From Vibrio rumoiensis (GTDB lineage Bacteria; Pseudomonadota; Gammaproteobacteria; Enterobacterales; Vibrionaceae), in contig NZ_AP018685.1 in assembly GCF_002218045.2 (NCBI RefSeq), positions 1,674,001-1,738,000 of the forward strand: a DNA stretch of 64,000 nucleotides. Reading direction: 5' to 3'. This document shows positions 8,665-17,720 of this stretch, one piece after another. Position numbers and translations under genes: made by a program. The notes below the pieces were generated by a model that saw nothing but the letters and a program-made list of their open reading frames with translations, ran no database searches and was not told where the DNA came from. The stretch's first letter is position 1; the number at the start of each line of letters is the position of its first letter.

Positions 8665-9755
8665 TACCCAATTAACTTGAAGTTGCAGATTTCAAAACCT
8701 GAAAATTGTCGTTAATTCGAGTTGTCAGTGAGCCTGCAACTTTGGGCAAAGTCACATCAAAAAATAGATTTATTGCATCCTTAAAGGATGCTTTTGTCGG
8801 GAAGTAAACATTATTTCTGGCATGCTCATGCATGACCTTCCACAGTCGTTCTATTGGATTCAAATTTGGACTGTAAGGGGGCAAATAATGCAGTTCGATA
8901 TTGAGCATCCGGGCAAAATCTTTTACCAGCTGACTTCGGTGATAACCGGCACCATCGAGAATTACATGAATCTTTTGCTCTAATGGATAATGATCTTTTT
9001 TCAGTTTCCAAAAGAAACGGGCAATACTTTCACTATCAATCGTTTCATAACTTTCGGTCACTGTCGTAGATATATCCGTTAGATTCAGTGCACCGACAAA
9101 GTTTAATCGTGTACGGCTACCGGTCGTTTCAATTACTTTATCTTCACCTTTGCGGATCCAACCGTAAGTGATTTTAGTCGCTTGGCTTGGATGCACTGCA
9201 TCCATAAATAAAATCGGTTCATTGAGTTGCTTCAGCTCTTGATAATGCTGAATAAAAGCTTCTTGAGCTTCAGGATTAAGTTTGTGTGGAACACCTTTAG
9301 GTTGCTTATAGGAAAAGCCATTATGGTGTAACCATTTATTCATTCCAGCGACAGTGTAAGTCACTTGGAATTGATTCTGGACGTACTCAACAATCTGGTG
9401 AGTATGAAAATAGGTATTTTCAGCAAGATGCTCAATTAATGCCATCGTTTCATCGGCATTGAGTTTACTTTGTGAGCCACCATTTTCGGGTTTTAATTTT
9501 TCAGACTGTAAATAGTCATTGATATGACGAGTCACCGTCGTTTGATGAATTCGCAATGCTTGCGAAATCATAGAAACAGACCAACCTTCAGAAGCAAGCA
9601 GGACAGCTTTGATACGATCACATACTCGACGGTCACGAGATGAATCGTGCATCCGTTCAAGTTGTTTTTTCTTTTGGTTGGAAAGTTCTATTTTCATGTT
9701 TGGTAGCATGATCCTGTTCAAGGATAAAATCAAGCATCTTCAATGATCACGGGTA
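8665..9755 (-). mobile_element. IS630-family insertion sequence, copy 1 (in hns leader)
   Basis: The element is 1,091 bp with imperfect terminal inverted repeats (TACCC...TGAAG.TGC pattern, 22 bp). It is bounded on both sides by TA (8663-8664 and 9756-9757), the target duplicated by IS630/Tc1-type elements. The transposase reads leftward, opposite to hns. As far as I compared, it is identical to copy 2 at 41812-42902, which indicates recent transposition. Its right end lies 61 bp before the hns ATG and its left end about 10 bp past the predicted hns transcription start. Confidence 0.95.
8672..9709 (-). CDS. IS630-family transposase (copy 1)
   Basis: This is a single-ORF DDE transposase of about 345 aa. 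The N-terminal helix-turn-helix region (SVSMISQALRIHQTTVTRHI) binds the ends. The catalytic core has D170 in FMDAVHPS, D252 in VILDGAGYH and E287 in SPNLNPIERLW, a DD34E spacing typical of IS630. The frame opens at a TTG (9733). I used the first ATG at 9709, with another ATG four codons later possible. The stop lies inside the left terminal repeat. No frameshift is present, so the protein is predicted functional. Confidence 0.93.
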   Translation of the reverse strand: MLPNMKIELSNQKKKQLERMHDSSRDRRVCDRIKAVLLASEGWSVSMISQALRIHQTTVTRHINDYLQSEKLKPENGGSQSKLNADETMALIEHLAENTYFHTHQIVEYVQNQFQVTYTVAGMNKWLHHNGFSYKQPKGVPHKLNPEAQEAFIQHYQELKQLNEPILFMDAVHPSQATKITYGWIRKGEDKVIETTGSRTRLNFVGALNLTDISTTVTESYETIDSESIARFFWKLKKDHYPLEQKIHVILDGAGYHRSQLVKDFARMLNIELHYLPPYSPNLNPIERLWKVMHEHARNNVYFPTKASFKDAINLFFDVTLPKVAGSLTTRINDNFQVLKSATSS

Positions 9756-9816
9756 TAGTAGTTGTATTATTAGTAGATAAACTTAATTCAGCAATTCTAT
9801 TTTATAGGGCACTTAT

Positions 9817-10233
9817 ATGTCAGAAATCAAAAAGTCAGCATTATTAAATATTCGTAGTCTTCGCGCATTTACTCGTGATGAATTTACTTTAGCAGAAGTT
9901 GAAGAGTTGCTTGAAAAGCTGACTACTGTTGTAGCAGAAAGAAAAGAAGCTGAAGAACAAGAATTAGCAGAACAAGCAGAGCGTGAAGCGAAGCTGGCTG
10001 AATATGCTAAGATGATCGCAAAAGACGGAATTGATTTAGAAGATCTTATTTCTGCAATGAGCGGTGGAGAATCGAAATCTAAAGCGCGTAAAAAACGCCA
10101 ACCTCGTCCAGCGAAATATGAATATACTCTAAATGGCGAGCGTAAAACATGGACTGGCCAAGGTCGTACACCATCAGCGATTCAAGAAGCACTTGATGCA
10201 GGAAAATCAATCGATGACTTCCTAATCAAATAA
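9817..10233 (+). CDS. hns: H-NS family nucleoid-associated repressor
   Basis: H-NS silences AT-rich DNA by oligomerising along it. The 138-aa product has the two-part layout. Residues 1-80 form an acidic, Glu/Ala-rich coiled-coil oligomerisation region, followed by a basic linker (SKARKKRQPRPAKY). The C-terminal DNA-binding domain has W112 and the minor-groove motif TGQGRTP at 113-119. A plausible AGGG lies 7 nt before the ATG. An IS630 element ends 61 bp upstream, between this gene and a strong predicted promoter. Expression must therefore come from read-through, an IS-borne or a junction promoter (a TATAGT sits at 9754-9759 without a good -35). The coding region is intact. Confidence 0.95.
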   Translation: MSEIKKSALLNIRSLRAFTRDEFTLAEVEELLEKLTTVVAERKEAEEQELAEQAEREAKLAEYAKMIAKDGIDLEDLISAMSGGESKSKARKKRQPRPAKYEYTLNGERKTWTGQGRTPSAIQEALDAGKSIDDFLIK

Positions 10234-10250
10234 CCGCTATATCTTTAATT

Positions 10251-10279
10251 AAAAAAGGGAGCATTACGCTCCCTTTTTT
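10251..10279 (+). terminator. hns terminator
   Basis: AAAAAGGGAGC pairs with GCTCCCTTTTT around ATTAC and continues into a T-rich tract. It lies 18 bp after the hns stop and could act in both directions. Confidence 0.85.
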
Positions 10280-10338
10280 ATTTTTTTACAATGACTTATT
10301 TATTCACCAAGTATATTCGCCACTTGAGTTGGATAATA

Positions 10339-11643
10339 CTATCTTTCCCAATATGCCTCTTCTAAACTATCTTCTTTTTCAGGCAAACCTCGAGATAAAC
10401 GTGGTGAGTGCTGTGCTAACACTTCATAACTGACGCGGTTGGCATATTTACATACTTGCGAAAATGACGAATAAGTCAAAAATGGGTACTCGTGTTTACT
10501 CGAATTAGGAATATTCTCTCTATGGTATTTGTTCGCTGCCATATCGTGCAAAATTGCGGATAAGGCGGCATCCCCTGCCCCATTAGTATTCTTTATTTTT
10601 TCAGGGCCACCCATATACGGCGCAATATGCGAATATACTTTTATCGGGTCTTTACATAGCGCACGAACGGTTGGTCGACTAAATTCATATTGATTAAATT
10701 CAGCAATTGAACCTGGTAGTAAAGGTAATGTTGTTGGGCGCTTAGCTTCATTTTCTGTGTAACCCGCCATATATAAACCAACAGGGCCTGCAGTGCATAA
10801 AACCAAATCAACCCAATTAAGAGCGGTACTTGATGCTAATAAAGGATCATGCTCCCCTGTTAAGGCTTCAGCTTCTTCTTCATTCATAGCCAAAACGGAC
10901 ACATGCTGCTGAATGAAATCACACCAATATTTCGCATCATCTTGAATCACATATTTAGTCCCAAGTGTTAGTACGACTGGAACATCATATTTTTTGGCGT
11001 ACTCAATCGCTTTCATCGTGGCTTCTGGCATTGGATCGCCAGGTTTACAACGAACTAAGTAAGCGGTTAAAACCAAAGCAGAAGCATTTTCAAAAATATG
11101 CTCAGGAATGCTCGTTGGTAATAACTGATTCATCTTACCTTCATTGATTGCGAAAGTACGTTCACCATTTTCACTAATAAGGGCAAAACAACGACCAATA
11201 GCACCTTCCACACCTTGTAAATAGTTCAAGTCCATGCGGCTCGATGTATTGCATAAGTAACGATAACCATAGCTACCTATATTAATACTATTGCTCATAA
11301 CCCCTAATAGCGTCGATTTATCATCAGCTAATACGGAATAGTTATGCAATGTATTCCCTATTGTGCCACCAGCAAACTCATCCGTTATTAAGTCATATTG
11401 TTTTAACTCGTTATATAACGCTTCAGCTGTATCATCGTCGATAACCAATGAATGACCTTTACTCAATTGGTATTTTTCAATAAATTCATCGCTCACTTTT
11501 GCTTCGATATCAACCAAAGTCTGATCAATACCAATGATATGAGTACGAGACATTTGCTTGCTTTCTTGCGCTTGGCTGACAAGCGGATCACGAGCATCAA
11601 CGGGGAAATAGTGTTTTGATTTACGCTGGCCGGGGAATTTCAT
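10339..11643 (-). CDS. gsk: Inosine/guanosine kinase Gsk
   Basis: Gsk is a PfkB/ribokinase-family enzyme that phosphorylates guanosine and inosine to GMP and IMP in purine salvage. The 434-aa product keeps the Gsk N-terminus MKFPGQRKSKHYFPV, the substrate-binding FAGGTIGNTLHNYS region and the PfkB signature NTNGAGDAALSAILHD, with the catalytic Asp, near residue 354. Length and sequence match the E. coli enzyme closely. It is monocistronic, with terminators on both sides. Confidence 0.95.
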   Translation of the reverse strand: MKFPGQRKSKHYFPVDARDPLVSQAQESKQMSRTHIIGIDQTLVDIEAKVSDEFIEKYQLSKGHSLVIDDDTAEALYNELKQYDLITDEFAGGTIGNTLHNYSVLADDKSTLLGVMSNSINIGSYGYRYLCNTSSRMDLNYLQGVEGAIGRCFALISENGERTFAINEGKMNQLLPTSIPEHIFENASALVLTAYLVRCKPGDPMPEATMKAIEYAKKYDVPVVLTLGTKYVIQDDAKYWCDFIQQHVSVLAMNEEEAEALTGEHDPLLASSTALNWVDLVLCTAGPVGLYMAGYTENEAKRPTTLPLLPGSIAEFNQYEFSRPTVRALCKDPIKVYSHIAPYMGGPEKIKNTNGAGDAALSAILHDMAANKYHRENIPNSSKHEYPFLTYSSFSQVCKYANRVSYEVLAQHSPRLSRGLPEKEDSLEEAYWER

Positions 11644-11763
11644 AAGGATTATGTAGGTTATGAACAGGGAGTTGAATTGTAGCCATCAATTGAACAGGCA
11701 GCAATATAGCGACCAATAGCAACCGTTTGCCAACAAAAATAAAATAGTTCATGAAATAAAAAA

Positions 11764-11789
11764 CAAAAAAAGCGACACTCTGGTCGCTT
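11764..11789 (-). terminator. Terminator downstream of the YccT-family gene
   Basis: On the minus strand AAGCGAC and GTCGCTT form a 7-bp stem with a 6-nt loop, followed by a run of seven Ts. Confidence 0.8.
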
Positions 11790-11811
11790 CTTTTAAGTTG
11801 AATTAATCGTG

Positions 11812-12450
11812 TTATTGTTGATCGATCAACCAAACTTGGAAGTCTTTTCTCTCTTGCTTATTCGCTTTTAAATACCAAGCTTTAAGCTGACCAACATTTT
11901 CACTATCTGCTTTCATTTGACCTTGAACAGGTAAATTTTTTGCGGCAACCGCACCAGTAGTGATAGCAGCCACACCACCACGCATATTGTAATCCATCAC
12001 ATCTTCGATGAAGTTGCGGCCGAGTTGTACACCTTCTGCAGATAAAGGTTCCTGTTTGACATCCACAGGCTGTTGTTGGCTATTGACCATTGACCACTCG
12101 AAATCATCAATTTCACTACGGGCCTGAGACAAATCACGATATTCAGGCAATACAAAAGTCAGCTCATCATCTTGCGCTGTAAATTTTGCGACAATCACTT
12201 CACTATAAACTTTACGCAATGTGTCATTTTCCATCACGCTTGGTTGAAACTTAAACACAATTTGGTTTTCGCCATCAGGTAAGACGAGTGTATTTTGACC
12301 AAATAACCCGCCTTTTTCTATTTTCGGCTTGAGAGAGTTGACTACCAACAAGTTAATACTATCTGGAAGTGGGACTTTCACTTCGGCTTGAACCAATTGA
12401 CTCACCAACAATGCAATGCAACCTACTGCAGAAAATAATTTCTTAGTCAT
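11812..12450 (-). CDS. YccT/UPF0319 (DUF2057) family periplasmic protein
   Basis: The 212-aa product has a cleavable signal peptide (about residues 1-22, ending LVQA|EVKVP). A DUF2057-type body follows, with conserved LPDGENQIVFKF and the C-terminal LKAWYLKANKQERKDFQ(V/I)W segment. Family members are periplasmic. In enterobacteria YccT (CsgI) affects curli assembly, but no curli genes are nearby and the role here is unknown. The ATG at 12450 follows AGGG by 6 nt. An ATG two codons upstream overlaps that Shine-Dalgarno and is less likely. Confidence 0.8.
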   Translation of the reverse strand: MTKKLFSAVGCIALLVSQLVQAEVKVPLPDSINLLVVNSLKPKIEKGGLFGQNTLVLPDGENQIVFKFQPSVMENDTLRKVYSEVIVAKFTAQDDELTFVLPEYRDLSQARSEIDDFEWSMVNSQQQPVDVKQEPLSAEGVQLGRNFIEDVMDYNMRGGVAAITTGAVAAKNLPVQGQMKADSENVGQLKAWYLKANKQERKDFQVWLIDQQ

Positions 12451-12471
12451 ATACATCCCTTATTTAAAAAT

Positions 12472-12495
12472 AAAAAAGCCCGGTAGAAACCGAGC
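12472..12495 (-). terminator. Porin gene terminator
   Basis: On the minus strand GCTCGGT pairs with ACCGGGC (one T-G pair) around a short loop, followed by TTTTTT. It is 29 bp past the porin stop codon. Confidence 0.85.
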
Positions 12496-12524
12496 TTTTA
12501 TACTATCACAAGTTCTAGACTTGA

Positions 12525-13550
12525 TTACCAGTAGAAACGAGCACCAAGTCCGAAGTTAGTTTCGCTGTCTGCTGTTGAAGGACCAATAAGATTGTCATTT
12601 TCATCAACAAAACCTAGTGTCGCACCATCTGCATAACCAACTTCTGCAAATACACGAGCCCAGCTAGAGAATTTGTATTCAACACCAACAAAAGTGTTGT
12701 TGCCATCTTCATCGCCGTAGTCACCAGCATCTTGCTTCACATACTCATAACCTGCATAAAGAGAAGTTTTCTCAACAAATGTCCAATATGCACCAACAGA
12801 GATTGCATTTTGGTCAACATCAAAATCACTATCTTTTACTTCAACTTTTGAACCGTAGTAAGTAGCACTCAACTGAAGTGTATCTGTAGCATCGAATACA
12901 CCAGTTGCTTCGTAGTAAGTATTGCTAACATCAAGAGATGTGTTACCTGCTTTAAAGTCATGGTTGCGGTTGTAACCACCACCAGCATGGAAGCTAAACG
13001 CACCAAAAGAAGCTCCAACAAAACCTTCCGCTAAATCTTGGTGAGATGAGCTATCATTAAAGCCGTATGCAGCTTTTACCCACCAGTTATCTAGATCTAA
13101 TGAGTATTTAATTTGAGAATCATTTAATGCGCCATTTAATTGGCCATATAGATTACCTGTACCACCAAAGAAGTAAGAGTAATCTGTACCACCTAGATCA
13201 TCCGAAACAGTCCAATCTTTACCAAATTGTATAGTACCTAAATCAGTTGCAAAACCTACCATGTGACGACGAACTGTCACATCAGAACTGTCATTAGCTG
13301 GAACCCCCACTTCAACGAGACCTAGCACAGCAAAGTTATCGCTTACATTGTACTTAGCATCAACACCTGTACGTGATGAACCTGTAGAAAGGTCACCGTT
13401 GTAATCATCAGCATCCATGAATTTCATTTCAGTACGTAGCTGACCATAAAAATCTACAGTTGCTTCATCGCTGCTGTAGATTTCAGCAGCATTCGCTGCA
13501 CCCGTAAATGCTGCTGCTGATACAGCTAGCGCTAAAAGTGATTTTTTCAT
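12525..13550 (-). CDS. General porin (OmpU/OmpC-like, Gram-negative porin family)
   Basis: The 341-aa outer-membrane beta-barrel has a signal peptide (MKKSLLALAVSAAAFTGAANA|A). Alternating-strand sequence follows, with many Asp/Asn-rich loops. It begins with VDFYGQLRTEMKF, a typical first strand of trimeric porins, and ends in an aromatic residue (GLGARFYW), as needed for BAM recognition. The loop near residue 115 (FGGTGNLYGQLNGALNDSQI) may be the constriction loop L3. It is monocistronic with a long AT-rich upstream region. The sequence is diverged from V. cholerae OmpU as I remember it, so I give no symbol. Confidence 0.85.
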   Translation of the reverse strand: MKKSLLALAVSAAAFTGAANAAEIYSSDEATVDFYGQLRTEMKFMDADDYNGDLSTGSSRTGVDAKYNVSDNFAVLGLVEVGVPANDSSDVTVRRHMVGFATDLGTIQFGKDWTVSDDLGGTDYSYFFGGTGNLYGQLNGALNDSQIKYSLDLDNWWVKAAYGFNDSSSHQDLAEGFVGASFGAFSFHAGGGYNRNHDFKAGNTSLDVSNTYYEATGVFDATDTLQLSATYYGSKVEVKDSDFDVDQNAISVGAYWTFVEKTSLYAGYEYVKQDAGDYGDEDGNNTFVGVEYKFSSWARVFAEVGYADGATLGFVDENDNLIGPSTADSETNFGLGARFYW

Positions 13551-14162
13551 AATAATCCACTGCCTTTTATTAATTTGAAATTCCCTTTGGGATTCCTTTC
13601 TTTTTTTTATCGCCTGTCAGTTATCAGTATCTAACTAACAAGCGGTACATCTGATTCGCACCCAAAGATTGCAATAAGTTCCCCAAAAGTGTCAAATTAA
13701 ATAAAAAAAAGTAAATCACAGCGCAAAAAATATAAAAACCCATAAAAATCAATTAATTAGATTAAAATCAGATTAAAAAAAAGAGCATAACAATTGAATA
13801 ACATCAAACTTGCTAGAGCAAAAAACAACCAAACAGCAGTCATAAAATCTAAAAAAATATAATCATCTCGATACAAAATCACAATAAATAATAAAAAACA
13901 GAATTAAACACCAAATGGCACTCAAATCATACAAACCACAATAACCAATGAATCTCATGCACTAATCTGTGATTTCGATCTTATTTCTTGTGACAAAAGA
14001 ATGACGAGGAGGTTAATTTTCGACCTAAAAGGAATCATTCCTGCCACCTACTTTTAAAGAAAAACTTAACCAATACTTTCTCAAACAAGTAAAAACCTCC
14101 CACATTTAATCTGAGAATTAACTTTTAGTCACATCAATTAGATAGGTTACTTGGCATAACCA
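13551..14162 (+). other. Long AT-rich intergenic region between the porin gene and dinG
   Basis: About 600 bp with no credible gene. It is strongly AT-rich, with many A-runs between 13680 and 13930, and must hold the leftward porin promoter and the rightward dinG promoter. An odd-centred palindrome AGGAATCATTCCT sits at 14030-14042. The sequence looks like H-NS-type DNA, but no defined regulator site other than the LexA-like box at 14163 was recognised. Confidence 0.5.
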
Positions 14163-14178
14163 CTGTGATAATATCCAG
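14163..14178 (+). promoter_or_regulatory. LexA (SOS) box candidate upstream of dinG
   Basis: CTGTGATAATATCCAG matches the CTGT-N8-ACAG SOS consensus with a single mismatch in the right half. The flanking A and T extend the dyad (ACTGT...CCAGT). It lies 23 bp before the dinG ATG. dinG is SOS-regulated in E. coli, so the position makes sense, but the site is imperfect. Confidence 0.5.
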
Positions 14179-14201
14179 TTGTTCATTTAAGAGATCCCAG
14201 C

Positions 14202-16283
14202 ATGCTATCTGCCAATATTCAAAAAGCCATCAAGCACAGTTATCAAAACCTATCTCAACAACTGGATGGTTTTATTCCACGTCGAGCTCAAAACTATCTT
14301 GTCGCAGAAATAGCGAAAACACTGTCGGGTACCTACCATAAATCCAATCGGATGATTGTGGCAGAAGCGGGAACTGGGATCGGTAAGTCTCTAGCCTATT
14401 TAATGGCTTCCGTTCCTTTTGCACAATTCGGTGAAAAGAAAATCATCATTTCAACCGCAACGGTTGCGCTACAAGAGCAGTTAATCAATAAAGATATGCC
14501 GCTTTATCGTCGTTTGGTCGAGGCCCCTTTTACTTTTCTATTAGCTAAAGGACGTCAGCGCTACTGCTGTGCTGAAAAATTGATGTTAGCTTCTGGTGGG
14601 CAACAAGATGGTCAGCAGATGGCGATGTTTGAAAATAAACCGAAACAGCAAGATATAAAGCAGTTGCAAGATTTATATAACGCTTTTTCAACTCAAAAAT
14701 GGGATGGCGATCGAGATAGTTGGCCAGAAACGATCCCGGATGATATTTGGAAAATTATCGTTAGTGATAAGCACAGTTGTAATAATTCGATGCCCTCACA
14801 TCGAGATTGCCCTTTCCAGAAAGCTCGAGCGGATCTTGATAAAGCCGACATCATTATTGCCAATCACAGTTTAGTCATGGCCGATGCTGATCTGGGTGGC
14901 GGCGTGATTTTGCCAGAACCAGAGCAAAGTATTTATATTTTTGATGAAGCACACCATCTACCGAACGTGGCCCGTGAACATGCTTCAGCCGCCGCCACTT
15001 TAAAAGGCGCAGCGGGCTGGTTAGAAAGCCTCAATAAAGCCGTCGTGAAAATAGCGAACTTGACTGATGCCAAGCGTAGTGCTCGATTTAGAAATGAATT
15101 GCAAGACGCTATCCAACAACTAATACCTGCTCTTACCCAATTAAGTACACGATTTAATGCCAATGAATTTAAAGAACGTATTTATCGCTTTGAACATGGA
15201 GAGTTACCGACTTGGTTAGAAGAAGAATCTAAAAGCCTAAAAATACTGAGTAAAAAAGCGCATCAAGCGATGAATAAAATCGCAGATTTAATTTCAGAGC
15301 GAGTTAAAGATGGTGAATTATCTTCTCGCCTTGCAGAACCGGCCCTATCGGAATCAGGCTTTTATCTACAACGCTTAGAAAACCTGGCTAAGGTATGGCA
15401 CTTAATGGCTGAACCAAATCATGATAAAGGGGCACCGCTTGCTCGTTGGATAGAGGTTAGCCCTGAGCGTGAAGATGATTTCATCATCAGTGTTTCCCCT
15501 CTCGAAGTCGGTTGGCAACTTGATCGCCAATTATGGAGTCGCTGTGCAGGCGCGGTATTAGTATCCGCCACCATGAGAGCACTGAATTCATTCCAATATT
15601 TCGCCATTCAAGCCGGTGTTAGCCTAAAAGCTGAAGACGCCACTCAGTTTCTCGCATTAGCATCGCCTTTTGATTACAAAAATAATGCAGAGTTACTGGT
15701 GCCTAATATTAAATTTGAACCTCAACATCCCGATTTCACTCGTTATCTCGGTGAAATCCTACCCAATTATATTCAAAAAAATAAAGCGAACTTAGTATTA
15801 TTCTCTTCTTATTGGCAAATGAACCAAGTGGCAGAGAAACTCGAAGCGCTAGCGATAAAAGAAAAGTGGAATTTACAACTCCAAGGTAAACGTTCACGGA
15901 CCGAAATATTGAATAAGCACAAAGCTTATTGCCAATTTGAGCAAACAAGTGTGATTTTTGGTACTGGCAGTTTTTCTGAAGGGTTAGATTTACCGGGCAA
16001 GTTACTTGAGAACCTAATTATCACAAAAATTCCGTTTGGCGTCCCGACCTCACCAGTAGAAGAAGCACATTCGGAATATATCGTGCAAAAAGGCGGAAAT
16101 CCGTTTTTGCAGATCTCAGTTCCTGAAGCGAGTAAGAAACTTATTCAATCGGTAGGCCGTTTACTGCGGAAAGAGCAAGATTCTGGTAGAGTCGTGATCT
16201 TAGACCGACGCATAGTGACCAAACGCTATGGAAAATCATTATTGGATGCCCTACCGCCTTTTGCGCGAAAAATAGAATATTAG
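14202..16283 (+). CDS. dinG: ATP-dependent 5'-3' DNA helicase DinG
   Basis: DinG is an XPD-like superfamily 2 helicase that unwinds D-loops, R-loops and forked DNA. The 693-aa product has Walker A AEAGTGIGKS at 54-63, the DEAH box FDEAHH at 248-251, and a C-terminal helicase motif near QSVGRLLRK. Iron-sulfur cluster cysteines normally number four. Here C123, C193 and C203 fit the E. coli positions. The remaining canonical Cys, about five residues after C193, is replaced by the NNSMPS stretch, while an extra Cys, C122, lies beside C123. The gene begins 23 bp after an SOS-like box. Confidence 0.93.
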   Translation: MLSANIQKAIKHSYQNLSQQLDGFIPRRAQNYLVAEIAKTLSGTYHKSNRMIVAEAGTGIGKSLAYLMASVPFAQFGEKKIIISTATVALQEQLINKDMPLYRRLVEAPFTFLLAKGRQRYCCAEKLMLASGGQQDGQQMAMFENKPKQQDIKQLQDLYNAFSTQKWDGDRDSWPETIPDDIWKIIVSDKHSCNNSMPSHRDCPFQKARADLDKADIIIANHSLVMADADLGGGVILPEPEQSIYIFDEAHHLPNVAREHASAAATLKGAAGWLESLNKAVVKIANLTDAKRSARFRNELQDAIQQLIPALTQLSTRFNANEFKERIYRFEHGELPTWLEEESKSLKILSKKAHQAMNKIADLISERVKDGELSSRLAEPALSESGFYLQRLENLAKVWHLMAEPNHDKGAPLARWIEVSPEREDDFIISVSPLEVGWQLDRQLWSRCAGAVLVSATMRALNSFQYFAIQAGVSLKAEDATQFLALASPFDYKNNAELLVPNIKFEPQHPDFTRYLGEILPNYIQKNKANLVLFSSYWQMNQVAEKLEALAIKEKWNLQLQGKRSRTEILNKHKAYCQFEQTSVIFGTGSFSEGLDLPGKLLENLIITKIPFGVPTSPVEEAHSEYIVQKGGNPFLQISVPEASKKLIQSVGRLLRKEQDSGRVVILDRRIVTKRYGKSLLDALPPFARKIEY

Positions 16284-16374
16284 ATTAGGGCTTACAAGAT
16301 AATTATTATTTGATTTAGATTTGACCATTTTATTAATGAGTCATCTAGAGATGAACTAACTAAGAAGATCATTT

Positions 16375-17145
16375 ATGGAAATGTTAGACCCAACGATGCT
16401 TATCATTCTGGGCCTTGTTGCTTTTGCTGCTGGTTTTATCGATGCGGTTGCTGGCGGTGGCGGTATGTTAACGGTACCCGCACTACTTTCCATTGGTCTA
16501 CCTCCCCATTTGGCGCTTGGTACCAACAAACTGTCTGCAACCTTTGCCTCTTCGACCGCCGCTTTTACGTATTACAAGAAACGCCTGTTCACACCTGAAT
16601 TTTGGTACCGGTCATTTATTGCCACGTTAATCGGTGCCATTAGCGGCACTTTAGCGGTCAATGTCATCAGTACTGATTGGCTAGAAAAGTTATTACCGTT
16701 AATCATTCTCGCAACGGCGGTTTATACTATTTTTCATAAATCTCCAAAAGAAAACCACAACGACATGCCAGACTTTGATGCTAAGACCCATAAAAAGCAA
16801 GTCATTCAAGGTTTAACACTTGGTTTCTATGACGGTGCGATTGGTCCTGGCACGGGTGCATTTTGGACAGTGAGTAATATGGCTCTATACCGGATGAATA
16901 TCTTACTTTCATCTGGTGTAGCGAAAGCCATGAACTTCACGAGCAATTTTACATCCCTAGTGACCTTTGCCATATTAGGCCACATTAATTGGGCATTAGG
17001 TTTAACCATGGGGCTCTGCTTAATGGCAGGGGCTTACGTTGGCGCTCATTCAGCGATTCGCTTTGGTGCTGCATTCATTCGTCCTGTTTTTGTCACAGTT
17101 GTCAGTGTCATGGCCATTAAGCTCGCTTATGAAGCCTGGTTTTAA
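16375..17145 (+). CDS. TSUP (TauE/SafE, YfcA-type) membrane transporter
   Basis: The 256-aa inner-membrane protein has about eight hydrophobic segments and two TSUP half repeats. The signature GFIDAVAGGGGMLTVPAL lies in the first half, and the GFYDGAIGPGTGAFWT segment near 154 is its counterpart. The family exports or imports small anions such as sulfite and organosulfur compounds, and the YfcA subfamily has no firm substrate. It is 12 bp upstream of priC and probably co-transcribed. The start ATG at 16375 has a weak Shine-Dalgarno. Confidence 0.85.
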   Translation: MEMLDPTMLIILGLVAFAAGFIDAVAGGGGMLTVPALLSIGLPPHLALGTNKLSATFASSTAAFTYYKKRLFTPEFWYRSFIATLIGAISGTLAVNVISTDWLEKLLPLIILATAVYTIFHKSPKENHNDMPDFDAKTHKKQVIQGLTLGFYDGAIGPGTGAFWTVSNMALYRMNILLSSGVAKAMNFTSNFTSLVTFAILGHINWALGLTMGLCLMAGAYVGAHSAIRFGAAFIRPVFVTVVSVMAIKLAYEAWF

Positions 17146-17156
17146 TCGAGGGAAAT

Positions 17157-17720
17157 ATGAGTCATTTCAACGATATTGCAGAAAAGCTCGATGCATTAGC
17201 AAAACAGGCCGCTCAACGTGACCGACAAAAAGGCGAACATCATCAAGCATTATTTGATGAGCACCTTTTTAGCTGTAGAGCTCGATTTCTCGTTCCTTGT
17301 GTTGCTGAAGCACAATCAACCTATGACAGCATCGTTCGCGAGCAGCAAGCCAATAGATTGACCCAGTTACGTGCTGAGCATTTAAGCCAAAAACTTATTG
17401 CCCAATTAGAAGCGATACAACGAGAACTAGCCACTGGGGCAATTCGCCATAATGAAATTAAACATAGCAGCCATTACCGTAAACCGATCAGCGAGCTATA
17501 CCAAGATTTATCCCAACACCAAGAGTGGGAAATTCGCTTAAAAGATCTTGTACTGCAAAAAACGCATCTAGTAGAGCATTGCAGCAGCTTTCAACGAGCA
17601 AAAGCACAGCAGGATCTCTTAGTCGCTGAACAACGACTAGAGCGCTGCCAAGCCGCTAAATTGAAAATAGAAAAGCAAATTACCTACAGAGAAAGGCATA
17701 ACCCAAGTAATGACTACTGA
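17157..17720 (+). CDS. priC: Primosomal replication protein PriC
   Basis: PriC helps restart stalled forks by loading DnaB with Rep through SSB remodelling. The 187-aa, largely helical, basic product resembles PriC. It has an N-terminal helical bundle (about 1-95), the conserved SCRARFLVPCVAEAQ stretch near 38 and a C-terminal region ending in coiled coil. Its last codons overlap the rsmS start by 11 bp, the same pair as priC-ybaM in E. coli, which strengthens the call. Confidence 0.88.
   Translation: MSHFNDIAEKLDALAKQAAQRDRQKGEHHQALFDEHLFSCRARFLVPCVAEAQSTYDSIVREQQANRLTQLRAEHLSQKLIAQLEAIQRELATGAIRHNEIKHSSHYRKPISELYQDLSQHQEWEIRLKDLVLQKTHLVEHCSSFQRAKAQQDLLVAEQRLERCQAAKLKIEKQITYRERHNPSNDY

Noticed and set aside
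8826..9011. Internal frame in the IS630 transposase (also at 42556-42741)
   Set aside because: Same-strand, other-frame shadow of the transposase. No slippery sequence or programmed frameshift is needed because the main frame is complete.
11621..11833. 70-codon frame in the gsk-YccT spacer
   Set aside because: It overlaps both neighbours and a terminator hairpin and shows no coding features.
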